64,000 nt of DNA, taken from positions 54,040,608-54,104,607 of the forward strand of contig OZ024794.1 in assembly GCA_964017045.1 (NCBI GenBank). The letters run 5' to 3'. This DNA comes from Omphiscola glabra. Lineage: Eukaryota > Mollusca > Gastropoda > Lymnaeidae. The notes below the pieces were generated by a model that did no database searches, had not been told where the DNA came from, and saw only the letters and a program-made list of their open reading frames with translations. Positions 37,401 to 48,274 of the stretch are shown in pieces. How positions within the stretch are numbered: position 1 is the stretch's first letter; each line of letters opens with the position of its first letter. The translations under genes were made by a program, and so were the position numbers.

Positions 37401-40400
37401 AAAAAAATTTTGACACATCTTTTTATATAATATTTGGTACGTTTCACCCGATGCAAATAAATCATAATACAAAACTGACTAGCGTTTGGTTCAGAAATTA
37501 ATGTCAGCTAAATGAATCTGCATCGCTTTGAAATAATGTATATTCTTTGCAAATTGTGTGTAATTATTTTTTGTCTCAGCAAGATGGATGTCTTGTTTTG
37601 ACCGTGGCAATTTTTTTTTGTCTATGGGTTAGAGCAGTGGTTCTCAAACCAAAAGTCGCGACCCTCTCGGGGTTGCCTAACAAATGCATGGGGTCACTGA
37701 TAAATTTGAAAAGGGGGGGGGGATGGGTAAAATGTGCAAGCTTTCTTTTTTTGTACCTATTTCAATTTCAATCTTTAAATAGTCTTTACAGTGATCCAAC
37801 TAGTTTCTTATCGTCTATGCATTCCGACAATGCAGAAACTACATTAAAAAAAAAAAAAATCTGATTCAGTTTGTAGATGTTAGCGGCTAATTTAAAATAA
37901 ATATTTGGAAGTTGTTTTTTTTTCCTTTTTTAAAACTGAATACATTGTATGTGATTTTTATATTATTGATGTTCTTGTGAGCATTTTTCTTTGTTGGGTT
38001 TGTTTCAGTTTTTGAACCGAAACGTTTAAAGTTCGAAGCATCCACGCAGAACTATAATCAGTTGTGAGAATTTATCAAACAGTTTCAGGGTTTGGACTTA
38101 CTGAGCCACCTCACCAGACCCCATCCAGGCTTTGATGCCCTTACTTCTGCTTCCTTACACACTTGACCAAAGCGGGAAGAAGTGGGGGCCCACATTAGAG
38201 AGAAGCACTATCGGTCCTACAGATGCAAGCTTCTTGTCTGCCTGGGAGGCTGTATTTAAAGGTAATAAAAATATCTGTGGACTATGTCTGTTTCTAAATG
38301 GGTTGATAGATCTTGACCAAACTTGGAATACACTTGTTATTCCCCTTTATCATCCTGAACGAAAATATGTGTAAAATTTAAAACATATCCTGCTGAGCGC
38401 CTCGGGCCAAAATTTCTTTTGTTTATGTAATTGATTATGAGCTATATAAATAAATTTACAATAATTGGATATATCTAGACCATAACTGATACACATGAAC
38501 TTGAAAATCTATATTGAAATAGTGAATGTTTTTGAACTCATAATCTTCACAAACTTTCGGGGCCGGGCTGAAATTCCATTTTTCCTAATATAAGCGAGAT
38601 AAATATACCAGACGGTTTAGATAACAGTATGGGGCTCTGCGTGAATTGATGGATGTAGGCCAAACCTGGAAGGTATGCCCTTTATATTCCATATTGAAAT
38701 AGCGCAAGATTCAACGCTAATAATATTCACTCAAGTGGCAGCAGATGAATGAATTTGTCTGTGGGTGCTGGTGCTGAATTTGTCTGTGGGTGCTAGTGCT
38801 GAATCTGTCTGTGGGTGTTATGGCTGAATCTGTCTGTTGTTGTGCAGACGGCTGATGAGGTCGATTATGGCACGAAATCTTCTTGCGCATAACGGATGGG
38901 ATGGGATATCTCAAGATCCAGGGGTAACTCGGACTTTTCTGGATGGTCTTGTGTGTTCCGCAGCAACTGTTCTGCTTTCCCTCGTGTTGAATCGAGCTTT
39001 TGTATAGGGAAGAGCGTGTCGAGTCTCCATCCTTCGCGGACTTTCCCCCACATATCCGGATTTATGTGAAACGCTTTCAGTGAGACTTCCCCGGTGTTTT
39101 TAATCAAAACTTTTCATCTTTCCCCCCAGCAAATCGACTTCCATGCTTGAGTTCGCCATACAATATCATTTTGGGGGAGCGTTGGTAAGACATTGTCACA
39201 TGTACCACCCAGGGGACTGCATTAGAAAGGTATATGTGCTGGGTAGACCTGCTGGTGAGAGTACCTCGGTGTCTGGGACAATGTCCATTTGATGTTGAGG
39301 ATCAAAGGAATACAATTTAAATGTCATGGCTTAGACCCCCCCCCCCCAATGCTCTCTCTCTGACAGTGGATTACATCTTATGCAATCTTTACTTGTCCTG
39401 TTCGCTTCTCTGATGGCCTGGTCGAGTATGGGAGTTCATTAATAATTGTTGCTACTGAATATTATATGTTTCATTACGCGCGGTGTGAGTTTGAGAGTTT
39501 TATTAGTTAGTGAACGCTCTTCCCGCGCTTGACTTGGTGGCGTATTTTTATGCTCATTTTGATGTATTGTCTAGTCTGTTTTGTGACGTACGTTTTATTC
39601 GTCTAGGATTCTTGAAAGGAACTTAGTGGAAGTGGTCGTGTTTTATTTCTATTCGATAGCGAGCTGCACTATATGCACATGTGTGTGTGGAATTTACAGA
39701 TAATAATTGATGGACTGCATTCAAGTTGTGCAAATGAAATATAAGAACAAGGTGTGCTGAACTTGAATTAAAAGCCTGTGTACATAATTAGGTATTAAAG
39801 TTACATTTATTGTGATAAAGGACTTGAGTTGATTCAATACTAGTACGACGCATTACAACGTGTGAACGAACTTGTTGAATTAACCAATCCAGTAGAGACA
39901 GCAGTTTGACACTTGTTTGCGTCTCCGAAGACCTTGAACCAACAAGCTCATTGTTCTGCTCTTTCTTATTTCTGTCAAGCTTTGAAATTCCTTGTGCTTT
40001 ATATTGCCTTTCCACAGTTTGATCAGTCTCTCTCTCCCGCTTTCTCTCCCGCTCTCTCTCTCGCTCCCTCTCTCTCTCTCTTATTTTTTCTTAACACACA
40101 CCCAGAGCTTTAACTGCACCCACCTGGTGACATTAAACAGTGTTTCACCCAGACCCCCTTTATTCCTGTCTTTGATTGATTTGTCGGATTTTAAAAAAAC
40201 CTGAAAATGGATTCTATCAAGTTTGTTATACCGAGCTTATACAATAGATGTCATTAGTTCAAACCCAACACTCAAGTATAATCCGTCGTAAGAATTAAAA
40301 TATTTAGATGTGCCTGACATAAGGATACGAACAAATTTTGAAACTGCTTGTCCAAAGTCTCCATAAACAAAATATTCATGGCATACGTATAGGCTTATCA

Positions 40401-41145
40401 TTTCGCTGAACGGTACGGTGGACCTGAAATCCTTGGGTTATATTTCAGATAGAAGTAAGCACAAATTTGCTACTGCAATGTACAGATGTGTTCAGATCTA
40501 GCTTTTCCTATGTATTAAGACACCTTCTTAAGACTTAAGATAGCATTTTCTAGGTTTCATTTTAAATTCAGAAATATTTGAACTACATCGCCATGACTCT
40601 AAACTTTTTTTTTTGTTCTTTTTTTTCAATAGGTACTATACATAGTTAGGGCATTTTTACACAAAATGGATCCATGCACCGGCACTGGTCAGCAATGTCC
40701 CAGTTTTGGGTCAGCCATACCCCAGTCACGGGTCAACCATAGCCCAGTCAGGGGTCAGCCATACCCCAGTCATATGTCAACCATACCCTAGTGATGGGTC
40801 AGCAATTCTCTAGTCGTGGGTCAGCAACCCCCAATCATGGATCAGCAACCCCTCCCCCAGTCACGGGTCAGCAACCCCCCCAGTCATGGGTCAGCAATCC
40901 CCCCAGTCATAGGTCAGCAATCCCCCCAGTCATGGGTCAGCAATCCCCCCAGTCATGGGTCAGCAATCCCCCCAGTCATGGGTCAGCAATCCCCCAGTCA
41001 CATACAACTCTTTGTGCACAATGAATGTTGCCTTTACCTGTTCATATTTAGCGTCTTGTGCCCACTGGGTGTATCGCTTGGCGATTTCTTCTCTGGACAG
41101 ACCCGGCTCATGGGCAAAGTCGTTAGCTGTGGATGCTTCTGTCAT
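25459..41145 (-). CDS. METTL27: METTL27 (WBSCR27)-like SAM-dependent methyltransferase
   Basis: Five coding exons: 41038-41145, 36964-37098, 31874-32009, 31355-31447, 25459-25664. They total 678 nt, giving 225 residues (human about 245), in frame throughout. Exon 1 starts MTEASTANDF and has EIAKRYTQWAQDAKYEQ; exon 2 has DLSEVNYKGP and the SAM-binding motif ILDVAAGSGFAG (residues 68-79); exon 3 has IDALEPSEGMM, with the acidic SAM-ribose contact; exon 4 has GQGHIP and ELVRVVKPG; exon 5 has VIIVMREKYLTSV and ends FVFRVKTNSIIEG. The family is a class I methyltransferase whose substrate is not established. A pyrimidine-rich AG at about 41189 suggests a spliced 5' UTR. Introns total about 15 kb and are full of repeats. 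Three of the four donors lie within about 50 bp of a minisatellite. Confidence 0.94.
26284..26345. mobile_element. hAT-like terminus fragment
   Basis: CAGCGGCTCCCAACCTCTG resembles a hAT tip of the CAGCGGTTCTCAACC type and is followed by a G14 run. It lies about 100 bp before the 48/50-bp array. No matching right end was found. Confidence 0.35.
26440..27426. repeat. 48/50-bp minisatellite, about 20 units, METTL27 intron 4
   Basis: The unit AAGTCTAATCAAGGGGTATG...TCCAATATA occurs in a 48-bp form and a 50-bp form with one extra TA. The two forms are arranged in blocks: 48-bp units first, then three 50s, three 48s, four 50s and about seven 48s. Sequence identity is nearly complete otherwise. 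ORFs across it are artefacts. Confidence 0.95.
27473..27757. mobile_element. Putative solo LTR
   Basis: Starts TGTTACGAACC and ends GTTCACAACA, giving TG...CA ends with short inverted tips. The flanks GATTC and GATGC match at 4 of 5 bases. No internal retroelement ORFs adjoin. The end CTAGTTCACAACA also occurs at about 3110-3123. Confidence 0.4.
29329..29530. mobile_element. hAT MITE with perfect 8-bp target duplication
   Basis: The 202-bp element starts CAGTGGTTCTTAACCTGGG and ends AAGGTTAAGAACCACTG. It is flanked by GTTTAGTT at 29321-29328 and 29531-29538. It lies in METTL27 intron 4 and has no ORF. The tip and duplication length are diagnostic of hAT. It is related to SPIN-type tips but has a different interior. 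Confidence 0.93.
31134..31330. repeat. 37-bp minisatellite beside the METTL27 exon 4 donor
   Basis: About five units of AGGAAGAGATAAGGGGACAG... occur every 37 bp. The array ends about 24 bp from the exon 4 donor (exon lower edge 31355). On the transcript it is pyrimidine-rich (CTTCTCTGTCCCCTTATC). Confidence 0.92.
32728..32913. mobile_element. hAT MITE, CAGTGGCGTAG family, copy A
   Basis: Starts CAGTGGCGTAGTGAG and ends CTCGCTACGGCACTG, with a perfect 8-bp duplication ACATTGGC at 32720-32727 and 32914-32921. It carries internal GGGGGGCGCTAAAAAGGTAT repeats. It lies in METTL27 intron 2. Confidence 0.92.
32966..33123. mobile_element. hAT-like MITE, CAGACYTGTTTAC family, copy 1
   Basis: Starts CAGACTTGTTTACCC and ends GTAAACAGGTCTG. 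Flanks CTATTCAT and CTATTCTA match at 6 of 8 bases. A longer copy with an insertion lies at 54022-54369. Confidence 0.75.
33561..33666. repeat. 36-bp tandem repeat, 3 units
   Basis: The unit AGCCCCGGGAGATCATCCC... recurs every 36 bp in METTL27 intron 2. It is GC-rich in an AT-rich setting. Confidence 0.9.
34179..34250. mobile_element. hAT MITE, CAGTGGCGTAG family, left-end fragment
   Basis: CAGTGGCGTAGTGAGGGGGG begins at 34179. The right terminus and target duplication were not found, so the copy is truncated. Confidence 0.6.
34740..35599. repeat. 9/18-bp minisatellite of GAAYTGACA, METTL27 intron 2
   Basis: Alternating GAACTGACA and GAATTGACA units give an 18-bp higher period over about 860 bp, with occasional GACATAATT and GACAAATTG variants. 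Nearly every unit contains TGACAG. Long ORFs on both strands (IDRTDR, TEL and SVSSVN repeats) are artefacts. Confidence 0.96.
36700..36960. repeat. 26-bp minisatellite touching the METTL27 exon 2 donor
   Basis: Units such as CCGACCTGTCCTCACATAAT... recur every 26 bp (for example 36855 and 36881), with more diverged copies to the left. The last unit runs into the splice donor; exon 2 starts at 36964. Confidence 0.9.
37635..37705. mobile_element. SPIN/hAT-like terminus fragment
   Basis: CAGTGGTTCTCAAACC is followed by GTCGCGACCCTCTCGGGG, the same layout as a SPIN-like tip. The other end is not visible. It lies in METTL27 intron 1. Confidence 0.5.
40690..40998. repeat. 23-bp minisatellite near the METTL27 exon 1 donor
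   Basis: GGTCAGCAATCCCCCCAGTC-type units recur every 22-23 bp. The right part is near-perfect and the left part diverged. The array ends about 40 bp from the exon 1 donor (exon lower edge 41038). Confidence 0.92.
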
Positions 41146-41189
41146 GTTTGATTTGTTTCAGTTGAAAATACACGCTTGCTGTGTAGTCT

Positions 41190-44100
41190 GAAACGAAAAA
41201 TATGCAGTTTCTCTAACGTATTTTTTTTTGGCCACATAATTGACACATTCTTGTCTTTTGATGTAGTCAGGATGACAAGATATCTTTAACTTTGGGGGGG
41301 GGGGGGGGGGCCTGATTTGAATAACAAAAATGTTATTGATGAATTAGTTTAAATAAATAGTTTAAAAATTAATTATAAATAAACGTTACTATTTTGGGTA
41401 ACGAATAAAAGGAAACGATTTGTATAAGCGCAACCGGTTCAGGGGACGCCAACGAATTTCCACTAGCATTTCTTCTGTTGCTCTCCGATTATGTGCAGAA
41501 TGATGAGAAACTAAAAGCAGGTATGCGCCAAAATACATCATTGCATTTTGAATAATATATATATATATATATATATATATTTCCCAGACACTTTACCAAA
41601 AGATGCCTATCCCCCCCCCCACACCATTTTTTTTAAAAAGCAACTCTTTATATATTAATCATATAATTTCTATATCATTTATCATTAATAATGAAAAGGT
41701 GGATGGGGGTGGAGGAGGGGGGAACCATTTTCAGTATTTGCACCGGGTGCACTTTTCCTGGCCCTGTTAACATCAAATACAATTGCGCCTCCCTTGACAA
41801 ACGCCATGAAGAACAGCCCTCAAAACAAACTGGGAGTACAGCCGGAAACAAGCTCAACTCACGAACCGAATGCGTGCGTTCACAAACGCAAAAATCGCAT
41901 ACGTCGGGGGGTAAACATGGCTGCATCTTGTAAATAAAGTGAAAGATACATTGAATTCACTTGATCTCTGTCGATTTTTGCATTGGTGAGTTTATGTATT
42001 TTTTAGTATTTTGTGTTTTGCAAATAAAACAATAAATAAATACAAAACAGTACAATAAAATTATAACGGCGGACGAAATAATGGATTGCTGTAGTCGGCT
42101 TTATGTCATGCATATCTAGGAAAAGGTGTGTATGTGTGTGTGATTTTTTCTTTTTTATTTTTTTTGGGGGGGGGGGGGGAGAAGTTCGGAGCACGTCAAC
42201 TACCCCCCCCCCCCCCCCATTAAAAATGTGGCAAGCAATACAGCAAAACTTCTTTTAAAAATGTCTAAATTGTCATTTTTATAAAATATTTAACAAAGAT
42301 TAGTAAATGGTACCTTTTACCAATTAGAAATAGAGAAATTGTGGAGCCCATTAAATATCAATACCAAGATGAATAGGATGATTCGAATTGTTAAAGCAAC
42401 TCTTGTTAAATTCGTATATGATTTAAAATATTTATTGATGATTTGGATGATTCGAATGCTTGCAGCAACTCTAGTTAAATTCGTATTTGATTTAAAATAT
42501 TTCAACTCTGTTTGAAACTACTTGTCTGTCGATTTCAAGGCCTATAAGTAAAATTATTATATTTTAAAGTATTTCTTGCTATGTATAAACACTGGCAATC
42601 TGTTTAAAATTGATATTTCTTCATAAAAATCACATCAACTTTTAAAGTTTTTTGGGATGTTAATTATCAATTTTATAACTTCATCGTGCTCTAAACGTGT
42701 AGCAGGCCTATAATTTTAAATGCAGTCGATTCTAAGAATGTTGAGCTACACAAAAATGAACACCACGCATGGTGCCGAATAGCACAGTTTGGGAGCCTAT
42801 GAATCGGGACAAAGTATTTTGAGCTGCTTAGAGCAATGTTTCCCAAACTTTTATATGTGGCTTTCAATTTCAAGTGAATATGTTTCCCATTGCCCCACGG
42901 ACCGGTGAATACGTTTCCCATTGCCCCATGGACCGGTGATATGTTTCCCTTGCCCCACAGACCTGTGCCAGATTGATTAATTATTTTATCTTTTCATATG
43001 ATCCTAAATATGTCAAACGATACTTTTCGGGAAATAATTGAATTAATGAGACAATCGAAATTTATCAATGAAAAATAATAAAGTTTACATTGATTAATTC
43101 TGGATGCAATTTTTTTAAAATGACTAATATCTGTCGATTATATCAAGGGCACATTATTACACTGCTTGAGAGCTCTACTTTCATTTTTTGCACTCCATGA
43201 TGTTCTGTTTCTCGAGGAGAAAAAAACTACCCCTACCCAAAAAAAAAAAAATAAAAAAAATAAAAAAAAAATATTAATAAAAATAAAATAATAATAAATA
43301 AATTTAAAAATAATAGATAGCGAAATAAAAATAGCGAAATAAAAATAGCGAAACGATTGAATATCGTTGAAATCCTTCTTCAAATATAGACAAAAATGAT
43401 TCGACTCACATCATCCTAATTAAAGCATAAATTCGGGAAATTATATGTAAAAATGTGGTTTGGTGCGGAGGGGGGAAGATCATCTTAATCTTATGTTCTT
43501 TTTTTTTAAAAATACATTATTTTATAGATCAATTTCTATGCAGTTATTTGAAATTATTGTACTTGAAGTTACTGTAAATATATGTACAGCGTGTGAGTCG
43601 TTGCAACATTAAACTACTTTGTCTTCCAGGGTGACCCCATTAGAGGACGGTTAAAATCGACTGAAGCAAACGAGACATTTCGACACACCTGGCGCCAGCA
43701 TTACGGGACGATAATAATCTCCAAATGCTTTGTTGAAATAAACAGCCCAAGGCTGAAATCACGTTGGAGTGCTTTTTTCAAAAAAAATTCTTACGCCTCG
43801 TCTAAGTAAACAAAAGTTGACTACAAAAACCACAACCCATAGGCCAGAGGACTGGGAAATATATGTGCACTATATGCGCATAGCGAATCCTTAATTGTGT
43901 GCTTTTCAAATCCCCCACATCACACGTTAGCGTGAGCTGTCAAGTTGATATGATACATGTCACGATATGTTGACATTTGTCAATGTTATACCGGTATTCA
44001 TAGACAAATGCATTGGCGGATCGTTTGAGTTCCAAACATAGAGGCGGGGGGTAGGGTGCAAGGGGAGGAAGGTTGAAGGGATGAGGGTGAAAGAGGAGGG

Positions 44101-44297
44101 TGGGAGCGAGGACGGTGGGGGGGGGGCAGTTAGCGAAGAGGATGATGGGTAGGAAGATGGAATGGGCCTCCGCGTCATCACCACAGGAGCCTCAAATATT
44201 CTTAAGTCTGTATAAGTGTTACAATTATTATAAAAAAACAAACTTTTTCTTTAAGGAGTCTACTAAAGAGTCATGAATGAAAATGCTTATTTTCGTA
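41190..44297. other. Intergenic DNA upstream of METTL27
   Basis: No supported gene. It contains a (TA)n run near 41555-41580, G/C homopolymer runs near 41293, 42166 and 42204, and a diverged direct duplication at about 42380-42500. At 42835-42965 a TTTCCCAAACT tip is followed by three units of a GTTTCCCATTGCCCCA repeat (hAT-like debris). The METTL27 promoter is probably here but I cannot place it. Confidence 0.45.
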
Positions 44298-44568
44298 TCC
44301 GGAAATTTGTTTGAAAGAAATTTCGTCGACGGAAAATTGAACGACGGAAGTTCTACCGAACGGAAATTTGATCGAACGGAAGTTTGATCGAGCGGAAGTT
44401 TGTTCGAATTTCATTTTCAGTTCACACGATCGAATTTTGCGTCAAATTTCTTTTTGAATGCATTATTTTGTTTCACTATACATAGTATAGTGCGTTCAAA
44501 TTTCTGTGCGATCAAACTTCCTTCGATCAATTTTCCGTCGACGAAATTTCTTTCAAACAAATTTCCGA
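44298..44568. mobile_element. MITE with long inverted repeats and TA flanks
   Basis: The left arm TCCGGAAATTTGTTTGAAAG... and the right arm are inverted copies over at least 45 bp. TA flanks the element at 44296-44297 and 44569-44570. Left-arm subterminal repeats of CGGAARTTTGATCGA occur three to four times. No ORF is present. The TA duplication suggests a Tc1/mariner-type origin. Confidence 0.8.
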
Positions 44569-47500
44569 TAACCACTTTCTTTAAGTGATATCTCATAGCA
44601 CTGGCCCCGAACCCCCTGGATTGAGACTCAACATGGGATCGCGGGTTGTTTTGTGCGGGGTCGCCGCATGAATGTTACCACTTAAAATGTTTAAAATAAA
44701 TTTTCATTTGTAATCACTGTAAGACTTGGTAAGGTTTACATAGTTTCATAATCTTGCATCTATTTTTCGACGCGTGTCTCCTCTAAAAGTAATGCTTTTC
44801 TTTTTTTAATATATGGGGTCGCGGGTCCCTTTGCTTCTATAAAATGGGGTCGGGCGATAAAGGAGGTGGTAACCTGTGTTTAGATCATTTAAATCAGTAG
44901 CCATAAATTGTCGCGCATCCCGGTACTCTCTCTCTCTCTCCTCCCCCTCTCTCTCTCTCTTTATGTATGAAATGCCCTGCTACCCCAAAATCGTATTTAT
45001 TTTTGCAAAGTAGGTTTATTAATATATACTCTTTGGGGGAAGTGGGCACCTAAATTCTGGCTTTGTCCCAGGCACAGATGTTGCTTTCCGCGGCCCCTCT
45101 AGGGAATCCTTTTATAAAACATAAAAGTAACATAAAGATATTTTCACGAATTAAAAATGAAATATATAGTGTTCCAAGAATGCGCAATATTTCTACATTT
45201 TTTTGGACGCTGGAAATTCGAAGCTTCATTACTTGTCTCTCTCTCACCACCCCACCCCCTCGTTGTCTAAAGTGACCGTAGAAGTAAAATCTATCGTTTT
45301 GTCGTGACACTTCAACTCAACGTGTTGAAGTAAGCACTAGGATTTCTTGTTCCACTCTCTCGGATGAGGATCGAATGTCGTCTTTGACCTTTCGATGAAT
45401 GTGTGCAGCCACACACACAAACGCTTTTAAACTCACGTATTTGTCCAGCTAAAATGGAACGTCTCAAATACAGAGCATAAAATATAAAGATACTATTTAT
45501 CAATTCAGGTCTTTATTTCCTACAAAGTTGAAATAAACTAAATGGATAATTAAAATAGTTTTGTTATTTATTCACCTACTTGTTGGTTAGACAGGATCGT
45601 CTTCCGCACCAACACACTCAGGGTCGTACGTTTTTTGCCCCATTAAACATGATGCAAGACATTTCTTTTTTTCCACTTCCATTAAACTATGTGGATACTT
45701 TCAAACATGCCCGGGGTAGTGTGCTCCCACGTAAAACCCATTCGTTATCTACGGCACACACATCAACACGGCGGAGTGAGGGTGAAAAGGGGGGGGGGGG
45801 ATCGGAACACTGCTCACGCGGAAATTTGGAACCTCCAGGAACATGCCAACGCCCACAATTTTGTAGACTTACCTTCAGCGAGAGAAACAATGCCGCACGC
45901 GCACAGTTCTACTTTGAATTGCCACACGAATTATGGACCTGTTTTAGATATCGTTTTAAGACTTTCTGTTTGGAGATTTCGTCACACAATGAGGTTACAT
46001 TAATAATATTTACGAAAAAAAGTATCTTATAAAAATCCAGTAGCATCGCATTATTACCTGCAGTTTATCGTGATGTATTTGTGATGAAATGACCAACTGC
46101 AGGCGACTTTTTAAATGAAGTGTTAACAACGACCGGGTTGTTATCACACGCGCAGCCAGTCTGTGAACACCCACAACAGCACCAGATCGACTCCCGATTT
46201 ACAATGAGCGATCGCTGGAAACGGGGGAGAACCTGACCAGAGAGTCAATCTGTTGGCTTAGCTGGGGAGCAGTGAATCCAACCTGAGGCTCCCCAAGGCG
46301 TGGTGGCAGTACAAATACACGAAATAAACATTAATTTCGCCTTAGTTTGAAGTCGATACTATCCATTTTAAATATCAGTCAAAGGATTGGGCCGGGTACT
46401 GACCCGGATACCCGGAAATGCCAAAGTATTCGCACACCCGGCTAATGCTCTGACCTGGAAAAAAACTGAACAAGGTTCTGGTTTAAAAATAATAATAACA
46501 AAATAATTATAGGCTCATCTTTTTAAAATGAATTTTGTACATTTTATTTGAGTTGCATCATGAGATTAATTATATTTCATGAAATGGATCATCCTCATTG
46601 ATTGCAATTTTGTCTTTAAAAATTTCTTTGCTAAATGCACATTCTTTAAGTGTCTGAAAATATAAAAAAAAGGTTAACAGGGAATAAGTATTGTCAAAAA
46701 TATACTTCTTCGGTAATTTCAAAACAACTCCTTTGCAAAGACGAATCAAGCTTCTTCCATTCTTTACGGAAAATTCCACTTAGAGTCGTTAGTGTTAAAT
46801 TTAATTAAAACTTTAACAGGCAAAGAACGGTTTAAAGGAATTTGGCTTCATAATGTTTATTGAATACGTTACTGTAGAAATGAACGAATTTACAGGATGG
46901 CAGTTCTTAGAAAATGTTGAAGCCATGTCAAACTCAAACGAGTGGCGTAGAGTAGCCTGCACATGGGGTGATCCATGTTTTTTTTTTTTTTTTTGTTGCA
47001 TTCTATTTCTTTGAATTGAAATTATCTTAATCTTTTTGGATTGGGCACTCCTCAGAACGGCGGTCCCAAATTCAAAATATAATGTTTCTAGAAAAATAAA
47101 ATTTTTAATTCATTTTTACCTCATGGAACTTCATTAAAATTATTTTTAAAAGTAAAATAACATCTTTTTGTCGGAATACAACAACAATTTAACAAATTTT
47201 ACGAAATCAAAAACATTACATTTTAGTGAATCTTTTGTCTTTTACGGCGCCATTGTGGTAAATATAGGAGAACTCTTCTGTCCTTAAAGATATATTATAA
47301 AAGTTGCCCAATTGGATGTATCTAGTTATTATCTAGATTAAAAATAAACATGTTGTATTTATTTTATTACTTTAATTATGTCTAGATGTCTGATATTTCT
47401 TTCTAAATAAGTGGTGGGTTTACAATTTTTAATATTTAGGTAGCTCTTACATATTTTAAGTATCTTTTATCGGTTTATTATTGTGAAATAAGGTCTTGTT

Positions 47501-47757
47501 TCACTAATAAAATCGGATACTCTCATATAGGAATAGGCCTATGGTTTTTAAATTAATTCACAAATTTCTTTACAATAATTAGTACGTTTATTTAATTTCT
47601 GCCCGGGGGCAAATAGCAGAAGGTTGCTTTAACTATATAATAGGTGCCCTATTTTCTTCGTTCATAAATAGTTGTACCAGGAACAAGGTAAGGTTGTTTT
47701 TTTTTTAATGATAATGATTATGACAAAGCTCCAGTGTTTTTCTACTTTTTTATGATG
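44569..47757. other. Intergenic, nothing coding supported
   Basis: It holds hAT-like GGGGTCGCGGG debris at 44590-44880. A segment at about 45365-45440 (GACCTTTCGATGAATGTGTG...) recurs at about 53670-53730, and a segment at about 47030-47140 recurs inverted at about 53560-53640. A somewhat GC-richer stretch at 45580-46330 has a 150-codon ORF of unrecognised sequence. Confidence 0.45.
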
Positions 47758-47978
47758 CAGCGGTTCTCAACCTGTGGGTGATGAACCTTTGGGGGGTCGA
47801 ATGACCCTAACTCATATATATAAATCTGCATGAACCTTTGGGGGGCGAATGACCCTAACTCATATATATAAATCTGCATGAACCTTTGGGGGGTCGAATG
47901 ACCCTAACTCATATATATATATCTGCATGAAACTTTGGGGGGCGAATGACCCTAACTCATATATATAAATCTGCAGGA
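47758..47978. repeat. SPIN-like terminus followed by a 49-bp tandem amplification
   Basis: CAGCGGTTCTCAACCTGTGG starts at 47758 and resembles a SPIN tip. The next SPIN-like segment (GAACCTTTGGGGGGTCGAAT...) is repeated about four times every 49 bp. No right terminus was found. Confidence 0.7.
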
Positions 47979-48274
47979 CTCATTAACTATGAATGAGTAT
48001 TAATAAAAATCAATTGATAAGAACAGAAGGATTATTTCAGCAAGGCAAGTTCACACAAATGAAGCAGTTTTTTTTTAAATCGTAAAGATTAAGAAGCAAG
48101 GTATCTGGTATCTACATACAATTTATAACACGTAACACTTGAAAATTAGTTATGATGGCATCCCCCTCATCAAGCATATTAATTAATTTTTGAGTTGAGG
48201 GCAAATCTTTAAAAAAACATGATGAAAATAATATCAATGACATAGCAAGTAGCAGAATGGACATGCTTTTCACT

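Noticed and set aside
38865..39107. 80-codon minus-strand ORF with LLRNTQDHPEKSELPLDLEI
   Set aside because: Composition is coding-like, but I recognise no family and see no splice context; possibly retroelement debris.
45580..46032. 150-codon plus-strand ORF in a slightly GC-richer stretch
   Set aside because: No recognisable domain, contains a G-run, and overlaps competing frames; not supported as a gene.
46570..46779. 69-codon minus-strand ORF ending KDKIAINEDDPFHEI
   Set aside because: No recognised homology or splice signals; left unannotated.
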